This document shows positions 45,296-54,696 of a stretch of DNA of 64,000 bases, piece by piece; position 1 is the first letter of the stretch, and each line of letters begins with the position of its first letter. The notes beneath the pieces were generated by a model. The model searched no databases and was not told the origin of the DNA. It saw only the letters and a program-made list of their open reading frames with translations. Origin of the DNA: JAKIWV01 sp963773945 (GTDB taxonomy: Archaea > Thermoplasmatota > Thermoplasmata > Lutacidiplasmatales > UBA184); the NCBI GenBank assembly GCA_963773945.1, contig CAVZDD010000005.1, positions 868,001 to 932,000 on the forward strand, given 5' to 3'. The translations under genes and the position numbers were made by a program.

Positions 45296-46468
45296 TTGGC
45301 CCCCCGATCGGTCCGGAGGGCCCTCAAGGACTCCCCGGTGAGCTCCGACAGCTTGAATTCCCTCGAAGGGGCATCTACTAGGTTAGGGCGAGACACCCCT
45401 CACGGGGCCCCCCTCCTGCAGATGGACGCCGATACTTCACTCGGGACCCGGTCGCCTCGACGGCACCGGAGCCTGCCCAACGTCCGCATGGAGGAGGACC
45501 CTGCTGCTGGCCGCCCAGTGCCTTCGGTGCGGTTCAGCGAGGAAGTCGTCCCGCGAGCTCTCCGGCGGCGCGCCAGTTCCGACTCTCCCCGGACGAGTAA
45601 CCTGGCCGCGAGCTTCCCGCTCTTTTTCTTTGGCGCCGGTTGTGTCGCGTCGGCGACTTTCGTCCTGCTGGAGGGCTCCCGGGCCGCCATTGGCCGGATT
45701 CCGCTGTGGCTCCCTTTCCTCGCCCTCGGGGTGATCGCGCTCGTCGGCGGGACCCTATCGGTTTTCGCCGAGCCCGACGAGCCGACCGAGGGGCCGCCAC
45801 TCCCACCCCGGCCTCCGACGGTCGCAAACCGGACCCCGGCCTATTCCGGGAGGACACGCCCGGTCCCGGCCCGGGTTTCTTCCGTGCTACGACCCACCCG
45901 ACCAGCACCGATTCCGAGCGCGGCCCCCCGACCGGCGCCGTTGCCCGTGCGACCCCCAGTCTCGGTCCCCCCACCTGAACTTCCCGTTTTCAAGGCATTG
46001 AGCCCGGCCGCGCCGCTGACTCCGCGCATGGTCGACGACGCTTCTTCCCTGCTCAGAGAGATCGACCTGATCGACGCCGACCTTCACCCCACCCGATTCA
46101 AGCGCGCCGCCGCACCACCGACTTCTGGAGCCCGCGCCCCCATATCGACCCCGCAGGCTGCCACGCCGTCGGGACTCGTCGTTGGCGGGCCAGTACGCAG
46201 GGATTCCTGGTCGCCTTCCGCGGAGGGGAAGGAACGACGGGGATCGGAGGCGCCTCGTCAGGTCGCGCATTGCGTCGGATGTGGGTCCGTCATCCTGCAC
46301 TCGGGCACGGCCGCGCAATGCCAGGTCTGCGGCGAGCCCCTCTGCTCGGATTGCCGGGACCGCTCGCTGTCCGAAGGAAAGCCGAATCTCTGCCCTCTCT
46401 GCTCCCTCCTAGATTCCGTACACTCGAAAGGAACCTCGGCGGCCCGCGTGACGCGTCCCCGGACTTGA
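45296..46468 (+). CDS. Membrane protein with Pro-rich linker and C-terminal zinc domain
   Basis: About 390 residues from a TTG at 45296; GTG 45338 or ATG 45422 would also do. A basic N-terminal part leads to two helices (FPLFFFGAGCVASATFVLL and IPLWLPFLALGVIALVGG), a Pro/Arg-rich linker, a short helix (DDASSLLREIDLIDADL), and a C-terminal cluster CVGCG, CQVCGEPLCSDC, CPLC that looks like a cross-braced treble-clef/B-box-type zinc site. Downstream partner of the coiled-coil gene. Role unknown; the zinc end probably binds a partner protein at the membrane. Confidence 0.7.
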   Translation: MAPRSVRRALKDSPVSSDSLNSLEGASTRLGRDTPHGAPLLQMDADTSLGTRSPRRHRSLPNVRMEEDPAAGRPVPSVRFSEEVVPRALRRRASSDSPRTSNLAASFPLFFFGAGCVASATFVLLEGSRAAIGRIPLWLPFLALGVIALVGGTLSVFAEPDEPTEGPPLPPRPPTVANRTPAYSGRTRPVPARVSSVLRPTRPAPIPSAAPRPAPLPVRPPVSVPPPELPVFKALSPAAPLTPRMVDDASSLLREIDLIDADLHPTRFKRAAAPPTSGARAPISTPQAATPSGLVVGGPVRRDSWSPSAEGKERRGSEAPRQVAHCVGCGSVILHSGTAAQCQVCGEPLCSDCRDRSLSEGKPNLCPLCSLLDSVHSKGTSAARVTRPRT

Positions 46469-46474
46469 ACCGGT

Positions 46475-47032
46475 CTAGGTAGAGCGCGGCACGGCGCCGG
46501 CCCACGCGACGGAGCTGACCTCGGCGAGAACAGTTTGGCCGGGAAGTTCCTCCCGGGTGGCGCATCGTTCGGGCACGAATCGGACCCCCAGACAGACGGC
46601 GCACACATGGCCCGCCCGCGTGCAGCGCGCGCACAGCCCGCTTCCATCGCATCGGGGGCAAAGTGCCATCCGACCCCAGGTCGAGGTGGCCCGGCTCGCC
46701 CGGCGGTAGCGAGCCTCGGACGACTTCGCGTCGTGGCACGCGGCGCAGAGCGATTGGAGATTCTCAAGGTCGAACGGGGCGCCCCCGTCGATCAGCTCAA
46801 TCCGATGGTCAACGTCGGTCGCCGGTCGCCCGCAGCGACGGCACCTGGAGTGGCCGCGGGCGAACGCCGCCTTCCGGACGCGGCGCCAATCTGGCGTAGT
46901 GCGAGGATCGGGCCGATACCGGTGCGGGGTGAGACCGGGAAGGAAGGTGCTGGGCCCGGCGACCACGGCTCCGTCCGCCGCTGCGTCCCCGATGGGAAGT
47001 TCGCTTTGATGACGACGCCGCATCGTTATCAC
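46475..47032 (-). CDS. HNH endonuclease-like protein
   Basis: A 185-residue protein with an HNH nuclease core: CRRCGRPATDVDHRIE (first zinc knuckle and catalytic His), FDLENLQSLCAACHD (Asn and second knuckle with His). After it comes a second Cys-rich part, LCPRCDGSGLCARC with HVCAVCLG, like a DnaJ-type zinc region. GTG at 47032 or ATG at 47023. Its lone position, with no methylase or intein, leaves its role open. Convergent with the membrane zinc protein. Confidence 0.8.
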   Translation of the reverse strand: MITMRRRHQSELPIGDAAADGAVVAGPSTFLPGLTPHRYRPDPRTTPDWRRVRKAAFARGHSRCRRCGRPATDVDHRIELIDGGAPFDLENLQSLCAACHDAKSSEARYRRASRATSTWGRMALCPRCDGSGLCARCTRAGHVCAVCLGVRFVPERCATREELPGQTVLAEVSSVAWAGAVPRST

Positions 47033-47137
47033 CGGTCGGGCACGAGAGACCCACCCTCGGAAACCCCAGGGCGACTTCTAAGTACGCTCCACGATGACCC
47101 CCGCAAGGTCCTTTGTCCCTCCGGCGATGCCCCCGAC

Positions 47138-48013
47138 GTGGGCGCCGAAGTCCGTACCGGGACGTCCTCGTGGACCTCCGAAGCGTGGTGGGGCCGCGTC
47201 TATCCGGAGGGAACCCCACCGGCAGACCGTCTCGGGCTCTATGCGCGGCTGTTCGATTGTGTGGAAGTCGACGCGACGTACTACACCCTTCCGACACGAC
47301 ACATGGTGGAGGCCTGGTACTCGCGAACGCCGGCGGAGTTCCTGCTCACCCTGAAAGTGACCCGCGACCTCCTCGACCCAAAGAAACCGGTGGACGCCGA
47401 GAAACTCACGGGATTCGTCTCCGCCGCGCTGATCCTCCAGGAAAAACTGGGACCCCTCCTCCTGCAGTTTCCACCGTGGGTCAAGCCGGGACGAAGCACG
47501 GGGTTCCTCTGGGATCTATTGTCGGCGCTGCCGTCGGGTCCCAAGTATGCCGTAGAGCTCCGGGACGCTGGATGGTATGCCGGGGAGACGCGGGACCGGC
47601 TCTTCCGCGAGCTCCGGGACCGGCAGATGATCCTGACCTGGTCCAGCCTTACCTACGTCGACATCCCACCCGAACTGACGACCGACGAGGTGTATCTTCG
47701 GTTCATCGGTGATCACACGACCATTCCGGCCGAAACTCACGGCGAAATCCGCGCCGACCGGACCGCCGAGACGAAGCGCTGGGCCGACCGGCTGAAGCGC
47801 GTATCGAACGACTTGCGCCGGGCCCTGGTGTTCTTCAACAACCATTACGCCGGATTTGCGCCGGAGTCGGTCAAAATCTTTCGGGAGTTACTGGGTCTCC
47901 CCCCCGTGGACTACGGTCGCTGGATGGCCGAAGGCCGAGGCGGGAGGCCCGTTCCGTCGGAGCACTCGCCGGCCCGACCCCGGTCGTCGCGGCGCCTCGA
48001 TGAGTTCGGCTGA
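47138..48013 (+). CDS. DUF72 family protein
   Basis: A TIM-barrel protein of about 291 residues of the DUF72 (YecE-like) family, with unknown function. It starts at GTG 47138, just before the conserved VRTGTSSWTSEAWWG; no other start fits. Conserved FDCVEVDATYYTLP, FLLTLKVTRDLL, LLLQFPPW, YAVELRDAGWY and ALVFFNNHYAGFAPES are all present. The ends match the usual family length, with a short basic tail. Confidence 0.88.
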   Translation: MGAEVRTGTSSWTSEAWWGRVYPEGTPPADRLGLYARLFDCVEVDATYYTLPTRHMVEAWYSRTPAEFLLTLKVTRDLLDPKKPVDAEKLTGFVSAALILQEKLGPLLLQFPPWVKPGRSTGFLWDLLSALPSGPKYAVELRDAGWYAGETRDRLFRELRDRQMILTWSSLTYVDIPPELTTDEVYLRFIGDHTTIPAETHGEIRADRTAETKRWADRLKRVSNDLRRALVFFNNHYAGFAPESVKIFRELLGLPPVDYGRWMAEGRGGRPVPSEHSPARPRSSRRLDEFG

Positions 48014-48202
48014 CTCGACGCGGAGCCTCTGTCGATCGATCATCGGCACGCCAGTGCGGCGACGCAACGTTTTTCGATTTTCTCCGCATGGTCATGGCCC
48101 CGATAGTCTCGTCTGAAGCCAGGTGCTCACAAGCTTGGTCTGGATAGACTGTTGGTACCAGGCCGGGCATTCGGTCGTGAACGGGCCTCGTGGGTATCGA
48201 CG

Positions 48203-48565
48203 ATGCGAAGGTTCTATTCGCCCAGCCGCTTCGGGCCGCACGTGGTCCAGTCGATCACTACGACCGAGTTGGCCGAGCTCCTGAAGCACGACACCAAGAG
48301 CATCGTACTGCTCGACGTGCGGGAGGATGATGAGCGGGCGGTTGCGCTCATCGAGCCCTCTATCCACATCCCGATGAACACTGTACCGGACCATCTCGGG
48401 GAACTTCCCCGGGACCGCCGCGTCGTGGTCTACTGCCACCACGGAGGCCGTTCCTACGCCATCGCCGGCTACCTCGAGACCGAGGGATTCACGAACGTAT
48501 CGAATCTCACCGGGGGGATTGACGAGTGGTCCCGAATCGTCGACCCTTCGGTTCCTCGCTACTAA
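48203..48565 (+). CDS. Rhodanese-like sulfurtransferase
   Basis: Single rhodanese domain of 120 residues: VLLDVREDDERAVALI, IPMNTVP, the catalytic loop CHHGGRS (Cys at the usual place) and GYLETEGFTNVSNLTGGIDEW. Similar to GlpE/PspE-type enzymes. ATG 48203 chosen over 48152. It probably handles sulfane sulfur in the cytoplasm. It stands alone. Confidence 0.9.
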   Translation: MRRFYSPSRFGPHVVQSITTTELAELLKHDTKSIVLLDVREDDERAVALIEPSIHIPMNTVPDHLGELPRDRRVVVYCHHGGRSYAIAGYLETEGFTNVSNLTGGIDEWSRIVDPSVPRY

Positions 48566-48697
48566 GGGTCGGATATCTCTCCGGCGTAGTCGTCGGAAAC
48601 TTCCCGTTGTTTCCTGTTTTTCTATCGGACGACGAGCGGTGGAACCGTCCAAGGCCTCGCCGATAGGTTTTTGACATAGGGGAGGGTCCTCGCGCGC

Positions 48698-49729
48698 ATG
48701 TCGGGAGAGTTCCCATCCTCCCCGCGCGCGCCCGGGCGAATCAATCGGCCAAACCCACGGGGCTTAGTCGTCCTCCTGGGCACATCGGCCGTCGTTGCCT
48801 TGATCGTGGTCGGAATTTGTCTAGCATCCACGGGACTGACGACCGGGCGAAGTGAAGCTTCCGTCCTCTCCCTCCGTTCCTCCTCCCTTCCCCCCGCGGC
48901 GGCCCCTTTCTCTGTGGTGAATCTCACCGCAAACAACACCACCGTCGACGTCTCGATGGCGTTCAACGTAAGCGTGGACGTCGTGAACTTGACGGGTGGT
49001 GCCCTGAACGCCTCGAACTTCACATTCGTTTGGGCGGGACTGCCGGTTTTCGTACCGGGGACCCCCGGCTCCGGGTGCTACGGTCTGAACCCGGACAACA
49101 ATTCATCGGTGCTCAACTGCACCGCGGCGTCATCCGGCGCCCTCACCGTGTCGGTCACCGCGACTAACTATACGAGCAGTCAAAGCAACGTTTCGACGTC
49201 GTTGTCCATCCAGGTCAACGTGCTCCCGACGGAGTCCGCCTTTACGGTGAGCACTTCGGGGATCGCCGCCACGGATCATGTATCGGTGGCCGTGAACGCC
49301 AGTATCTCGTTCAGCGTCACCGCCTCGGGAGGTACGGCTCCGCTGTCGTATTCGTACTCGGGCCTTCCGCTCGGTTGCTCGAGCACCGCCGCTTCGTTCT
49401 CTTGCATGCCGAATCGAGCGGGGATTTACAACGTGACCGCCACGGCCACGGACGGGAACGGTTACAGCACGGGCGAGATGAACGTCACGGTAACCGTGAC
49501 TGCCCCGAAGACAACGACCACCTCGGCGGGAATCGGAACAACGGGCTGGGGAATTGTCATCGGCATCCTCGTGGTCGGCGCCCTGGTGACGGTGGCACTT
49601 CTCGTACAAGCGAGGCGAGAAGAACGTCGCGGTCGCATGGGCATGGAGGAAGCCACCCAGCAGTCTTCGAGCGAATCCGGCGGGTCCCCGCCCATGGGCG
49701 GCTCACCGCCCTCAGGTCCTCCAAGCTGA
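48698..49729 (+). CDS. Surface protein with Ig-like/PKD domains and C-terminal anchor
   Basis: A 343-residue protein: N-terminal helix VVLLGTSAVVALIVVGICLA, two beta-rich Ig/PKD-like repeats (ANNTTVDVSMAFNVSVD; NASISFSVTASGGTAPLSYS), many NxS/T sites, and a C-terminal helix GWGIVIGILVVGALVTVALL followed by a basic and then Gly/Pro/Ser-rich tail. Likely exposed outside, anchored at both ends or after signal cleavage. Typical of Thermoplasmatota envelopes. No enzyme motif. Confidence 0.8.
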   Translation: MSGEFPSSPRAPGRINRPNPRGLVVLLGTSAVVALIVVGICLASTGLTTGRSEASVLSLRSSSLPPAAAPFSVVNLTANNTTVDVSMAFNVSVDVVNLTGGALNASNFTFVWAGLPVFVPGTPGSGCYGLNPDNNSSVLNCTAASSGALTVSVTATNYTSSQSNVSTSLSIQVNVLPTESAFTVSTSGIAATDHVSVAVNASISFSVTASGGTAPLSYSYSGLPLGCSSTAASFSCMPNRAGIYNVTATATDGNGYSTGEMNVTVTVTAPKTTTTSAGIGTTGWGIVIGILVVGALVTVALLVQARREERRGRMGMEEATQQSSSESGGSPPMGGSPPSGPPS

Positions 49730-49795
49730 GCGCTCCCGTCCCGCTGGCGACAAAGCCGCGACAAGGGCTAAGGGGCTGAACGAGACGTGCGGGGT

Positions 49796-49870
49796 GGGCG
49801 TGTGGCCTAGTCTGGATAGGGCATCGGGTTCCTAACCCGAGGGTCGGGGGTTCAAATCCCCCCACGCCCG
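49796..49870 (+). tRNA. tRNA-Arg (anticodon CCT)
   Basis: Acceptor GGGCGTG pairs with CACGCCC (49863-49869), discriminator G; anticodon stem TCGGG/CCCGA with loop TTCCTAA, anticodon CCT; T arm GGGGG TTCAAAT CCCCC. D arm with GCC/GGC. No intron, CCA not encoded. Reads the AGG codon. Confidence 0.95.
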
Positions 49871-50001
49871 ATTGGATTCGAACCCCCGGGCGGTTTGACT
49901 TCATCCACACACTTTCGTCTGTTTTGTGCGGGGTGTCTGCTGCATGCAGGCGTTCAAGCGTTGGGTCGCCCGAACGGGTCTGCCCCCTCCGGCAAGGGGT
50001 G
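49846..50001. repeat. Left copy of diverged direct repeat, starting in the tRNA 3' end
   Basis: From the T arm of tRNA-Arg onward, this 156-base stretch aligns with 53773-53931 through shared blocks such as GGGGGTTCAAAT, GATTCGA, GGCGGT, ACGTTCAAG-like and AAGGGGTGG, with roughly two-thirds identity by eye. It flanks the glycosidase-like gene on the left. Confidence 0.65.
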
Positions 50002-50142
50002 GTTATATTTCCCTGAGGTCGTCGCGCCGGCGCGATGCCCGCGCACTTCACACCTCGGTCAACAAGGTCCGCGGCGTCGTACGGTATGCTGCCGAGGGGG
50101 TCACCGAGGTGGCGGCTACACCGAAAGGGAGGTCCCTGCCAG

Positions 50143-53100
50143 ATGAGCGTTCGAGTAGTTCTGTTCCCCGCCCTGTTGGCAGCTCTGGTCGTTGCCCTCC
50201 TTCTGGTCAGCGGAGCAGTGAACGTCGCAGAGCCGGGGACCCCCCCGTCGGGGCCTTCCTCGATCTCGTCCCTTGCTTCCACCCCCTCTGGGAAGGTGGT
50301 AGTCGGTGCCTTCTCGTCGGCCGTTCCCATCTCGCCGGAATTCTGGGGCGTCAACGTGGTAGCGAACCGACCATTCACGAACACCGATGCCGCCGACATC
50401 ATGGCCACTCCCGCGCAGTACGTCCGGTTTCCCGGGGGAATTCTCGGGGAGGAGCTCAACTACACCTCCGGGGCGATTACCTTCACGAATGGGAATCAAA
50501 GCCACGCCGTAACTTCCGTGAAGGCCTTCGTCGCCTCGTGCGAAGTGATCGACTGCAAGGCGATCATGCAGCTCCCTACGGAGATCGATTCCCCGTCGAC
50601 GGCCGCGTACTATGCTAGCTACGTGGTCCACAATCTGTCCTACCAGCCTGCCTACTGGGATCTCGGCGACGCGCCCGCCGGCTGGACCCATTACGGCGTC
50701 CCGTGGTCTGAGTGGGGCACCGAGGGTGGGGGGAACACGACCCCCGCCCCCTTTGCCAACGAGGTCCACGCGTACATTCAAGCAATCCTGCTGGTCGACC
50801 CGACCGCCAAGTTCGTCGCCCTGGGTGCGGGACTAGCCCAGCCGGACTACTCGATGCCGTGGGTGGAGGAGCTGGCCAAGGTGGATGGGCATGAACTCTC
50901 CGGCATCTCGGTGCATTCCTACGTCCTGAAGGGTCCCCCTAACCCCACGGATGCCGAACTGTTCGCGAACCTTTCAGGGCCGTACTCGCTGCCCGACCAG
51001 ATCTCAGCCGATCGCTCGTTCATCCAAACCGCGTGCCCGAACTGCACAAACCTCCAAGTGTTCGTCACTGAGATCAACGCGGCCGAGGATGGATGGTTCG
51101 AGACGCTCATCGGGACGTTCGCGGGCACGTTGTACCTTGCGGCCGAGACGGTCCAGGGACTCGCGCTTAACGCGACCAACCTGGACTGGTTTTGCTATGA
51201 TTGCAACTACTCGGGTGCCTGGTCGGAGGCACCACAAAAGTGGCAGACGCAGTACTTCCTGTTCAGCGACATCATGACCCATCTCTACGCGGAGACCCTT
51301 CCCACGATCGTGACCGGTCCTTCGACACTCTACGGAATTGCAACCTACAACGGTTCCGGACTCGCTCTTTTGCTCGTGAACGTGAACACGACCTCGGCCG
51401 TGAGCGTCAACGTCGAGCAGTCGGGATTCAATATGGACCAGCCCGGCATCACGGAGTACTCGTGGGTAAATGGCTCCGAGCCGCCGACGAACTCCACGGT
51501 CACCCTCAATGGGACGGTGACGCTTTCGCCCATGTCCCTGATGCTGCTGACGACCGGGCTCTCGTCTGTCCCCCCGTACGAAGTGACGTTCGCAACAAAC
51601 CCCTCGACATGTGGGACGATCACGTTCAACGGGACGGGTTACACGAACGGCCAGTTGGTTCAGGTCACGGCCGGTACGTATCCGGTCTCAGCAACGGCCT
51701 GCACGGGCTACACGCTCGAGAGCCTGGTCGGGAGCGGGTCGGTGACGGTGAGCTCGGGGACCGCGACGGTGAGCGGGGCCGGGGAGATCACGGCGACGTT
51801 CGTGCCGAATCCCCCGCCGACGTACACGGTGTCGTTCACGGAGACGGGCCTCCCGTCGGCCGCCCCATGGTCGGCGACGCTCGGAGGGATTCAACACGCC
51901 TCAACGACGAACACAATCACATTCACAGAGCCGAACGGGACCTATGCCTACACGATCACCGACATCTCGGGCTGGCATCAAACGTCGCTTCCCTATACCG
52001 GAACAGTCACCGTTTCGGGAGTGGCCGTCACGGAGCCGACGTTTGTGTTCACCCAGGTCACCTACACGGTGGCGATCAGCGAGTCGACGTTGCCGTCGGG
52101 CCTGGGCTGGTCGATCGCGCTGAACGGGACTACGGAGTCGTTGACGACGAACGGCGGGACGGGCACGCTGACCTGGACGGGGTTGGCGAACGGGACGTAC
52201 AGCTACAGCATCACGGACATTTCGGGCTGGCACCAGACCACTCTCCCCGACAGCGGCACGTTAACGGTGAACGGCGGGACGAACAGCATCAGCGGGTCGG
52301 GGATTGGCTACTCGAAGACGCTCGTCTACACGCAGGTCACCTACACGGTGACGTTCACGGAGACGGGACTCCCGTCCGGTGCCGAGTGGTGGGTGAACCT
52401 CACCAACGAACAGACGTACAGTTCCGTGTCGACGACGATCACATTCAGTGAGCCAAACGGGACGTACGACTACACGGTGGCGACGGAGGACAAGCCGTAT
52501 GCGCCGACACCGGCGAGTAGTTCGTTCGGAGTGAGTGGGGCGTCGGTCAGGGAGTCGGTAACGTTCAGCCTGATCACCTACACGGTGACGTTCACGACGA
52601 GCCCGTCGATGTGTGGAACGATCACGTTCAACGGGACACCGTACATGGATGGCCAGTCGGTGCTGGTGACGGCCGGCACGTATCCGGTGCTCTGCGACGG
52701 CCTGCACGGGCTACACGCTCGAGAGCCTGGTCGGTAGCGGGTCGGTGACATTCAGCTCGGGGACCGCGACGGTGAGCGGGGCCGGGGGGATCACGGCGAC
52801 GTTCACGGCGATTCCGTATACGGTGACGTTCACAACGAGCCCATCGACTTGTGGAACGATCACGTTCAACGGGACGGCGTACATGGATGGCCAGTCGGTG
52901 CTGGTGACGGCCGGTACGTATCCGGTCTCAGCAAAGGCCTGCACGGACTACACGCTCGAGAGCCTGGTCGGGAGCGGGTCGGTGACGGTGAGCTCGGGAA
53001 CAGCGACGGTGAACGGGGCCGGGGGGATCACGGCGACGTTCAAGGCGATTACTGTGCCGACGCATAAAGTCACGTTCACGACGAGCCCGTCGACGTGTGG

Positions 53101-53488
53101 AACGATCACGTTCAACGGGACGTCGTACACGGACGGTCAGTCGGTGCTGGTGACGACCGGTACGTATCTGGTGTCTGCGACGGCCTGCACGGACTACGCG
53201 CTCGAGAGCTTGGTCGGCAGCGGGTCGGTGACGGTGAGCTCGGGGACCGCGACGGTGAGCGGGGCTGGGAAGATCACGGTGGCGTTCACGACCACTTCCA
53301 GTTCCGCGGCCCCTGGATTTCTGGGCTTTTCCGGGAACCTGGGCTACTATCTCCTGGGGGGGATTGTGGCGGCTGTACTGGTGGCGATTGTGAGTTTTGT
53401 GGCCGCCTACCGAACGAAGGGCAAGCCCTACGAGGGAGCTTCGAGGTCGGGCCCTGGAGGCACTCCGTCTCCTTCAGGGCGACGGTAG
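50143..53488 (+). CDS. Glycosidase-like surface repeat protein (one frameshift)
   Basis: About 1115 residues. Signal/anchor VVLFPALLAALVVALLLVSG; a catalytic-type domain resembling clan A glycosidases (FWGVNVVANRPF, YVRFPGGILGEELNY, YWDLGDAPAGW, FVTEINAAEDG) to about residue 480; then four CGTITFNG modules and three FTETGLPSG modules; a C-terminal helix YLLGGIVAAVLVAIVSFVAAY. The nucleophile Glu in VTEI is present, but the acid/base position reads GDA where family members have GNE, so activity is doubtful. One extra base near 52690 breaks the frame inside a module; the next frame completes the protein to 53488. Confidence 0.7.
51583..53296 (+). repeat. Near-identical module repeats inside the surface protein
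   Basis: Four copies of a roughly 230-base module (about 51583-51812, 52583-52812, 52823-53050, 53069-53296) contain the common core CTCGAGAGCCTGGTCGG. Between the first and second lie three FTETGLPSG-type modules. The last three are nearly identical in DNA, which points to recent duplication or gene conversion. Confidence 0.8.
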
Positions 53489-54207
53489 GCAATCAGCTCG
53501 GTGGCGAGATCGGGTATCGGATTCGCATTAAGGAACGGGCCCTGCCGGAACGCTTCGGGTCGAAGAATGAATCGTGTCGGGAAGCGAACTGGCGGCTGAT
53601 TCCTTACGTGCTCCGCCGGGCCTCAGTGTGCGCAATGGGCGAGTTCTGCGATCGCGGGCAATAGTCAGATTACTTGGACCGATCTCTAACGACGGGGTTG
53701 CGTAATGGGAAGTTTTCCCTTGATTATGGCCGAACACTGATTCTGCCGCAAACGTCGATATTCGAAACCCCAGGGGGTTCAAATTTCCCCAGGCCCGGTC
53801 CGATTCGAGCTCCCAGGCGGTCTGACTCTCCCGGACATGTTCTTCGATTTATTGCGGAGTGTCCGCGGCGTATCGACGTTCAAGTTGGTGAAACCCGAAC
53901 AGGTCTGCACCCACACTCCGGAAAGGGGTGGGTGAACAACACGGTGCGGATTTTGGAGGGAACATTCGACACCAAGACGATGTCGATACGGGCGAAGATC
54001 TACCTCTGCACAAGCGACTCGAGCAAGCCCTAAAGCGAACCATCAGGTCCGTTTAGTGGCAAAGGAGGTTGCGAGTCGCACGCTTCCCGCACTCTTCACA
54101 CGGGACGCCTGGCGCTGCGCGGCCCTGATCCTGCTTTCTGACCGGGTCGCACCGCGGTGAGGCCTGGGCGCAAGATTTACGTCCAAGACCTCTTACCGGG
54201 GCTCGGA
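53489..54207. other. Gene-free stretch containing the repeat copy
   Basis: About 720 bases between two secreted-protein genes. The only structure I see is the diverged tRNA-end repeat (53773-53931). Short plus-strand frames, such as 53839-53935, are not convincing genes. Confidence 0.4.
53773..53931. repeat. Right copy of diverged direct repeat (tRNA-Arg 3' end)
   Basis: Begins GGGGGTTCAAAT, as in the tRNA T arm, and continues along 159 bases parallel to 49846-50001, about 3.93 kb downstream. The anticodon and D arm are not repeated. It has the form of an attachment-site duplication, but is far more diverged than a recent one. Confidence 0.65.
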
Positions 54208-54696
54208 ATGTTCGCAGGAGACGACCGGCCTCTTCGTGGCACTGCCTTGTTTGGATTGGCGGCGATCGCTGTCGTGCTCGGGATTGGACTAGTCGCCTTA
54301 CCCCTCGCATCGGCTGAGTCGGCCATTATGACAACGTCGGTTTACGCGTTGCAAGTTTCCGTGAATCCATCGTCGCACACGTACACTGTCGGCCAATCGC
54401 CCGGTGTCACCGCGACGGAGAAGAACACGGGTTCATCCACCTTCAAGGCGACGGCCTGCATCGTGTCGGTCGAGGTGCCGGGATCGAGGACGTTCAAGTC
54501 CGGTGCTTGTCCCGGATTCAAGGCGTTCTCGGTGAAAGCGGGAGCCAGCGCGAGTCAGAAGTATAGTGTGTATCCGTACAAGGTCACGAGCACGACGCCC
54601 AAGGGGACCTATCACCTGAAGGGATACTTCAAAGGGACCGTCGGCGGGAAGGCGTACGTCAGCAAGACTGTGTCATTCACGCTAACGGTCGCGTAG
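54208..54696 (+). CDS. Small secreted protein
   Basis: A 162-residue protein with signal helix ALFGLAAIAVVLGIGLVALPL followed by ASAES, then a beta-rich domain (YALQVSVNPSSHTYTVG, TFKATACIVSVEV, one Cys pair) ending KTVSFTLTVA. ATG 54208 chosen over 54157 because it puts the signal near the start; a TATA-like GATTTACG lies about 33 bases before. Ig-like fold likely; function unknown. Confidence 0.7.
   Translation: MFAGDDRPLRGTALFGLAAIAVVLGIGLVALPLASAESAIMTTSVYALQVSVNPSSHTYTVGQSPGVTATEKNTGSSTFKATACIVSVEVPGSRTFKSGACPGFKAFSVKAGASASQKYSVYPYKVTSTTPKGTYHLKGYFKGTVGGKAYVSKTVSFTLTVA

Noticed and set aside
49557..50459. A minus-strand frame over the tRNA containing FEPPTLGLGTRCP
   Set aside because: This peptide is the known artefact of translating the strand opposite a tRNA T arm.
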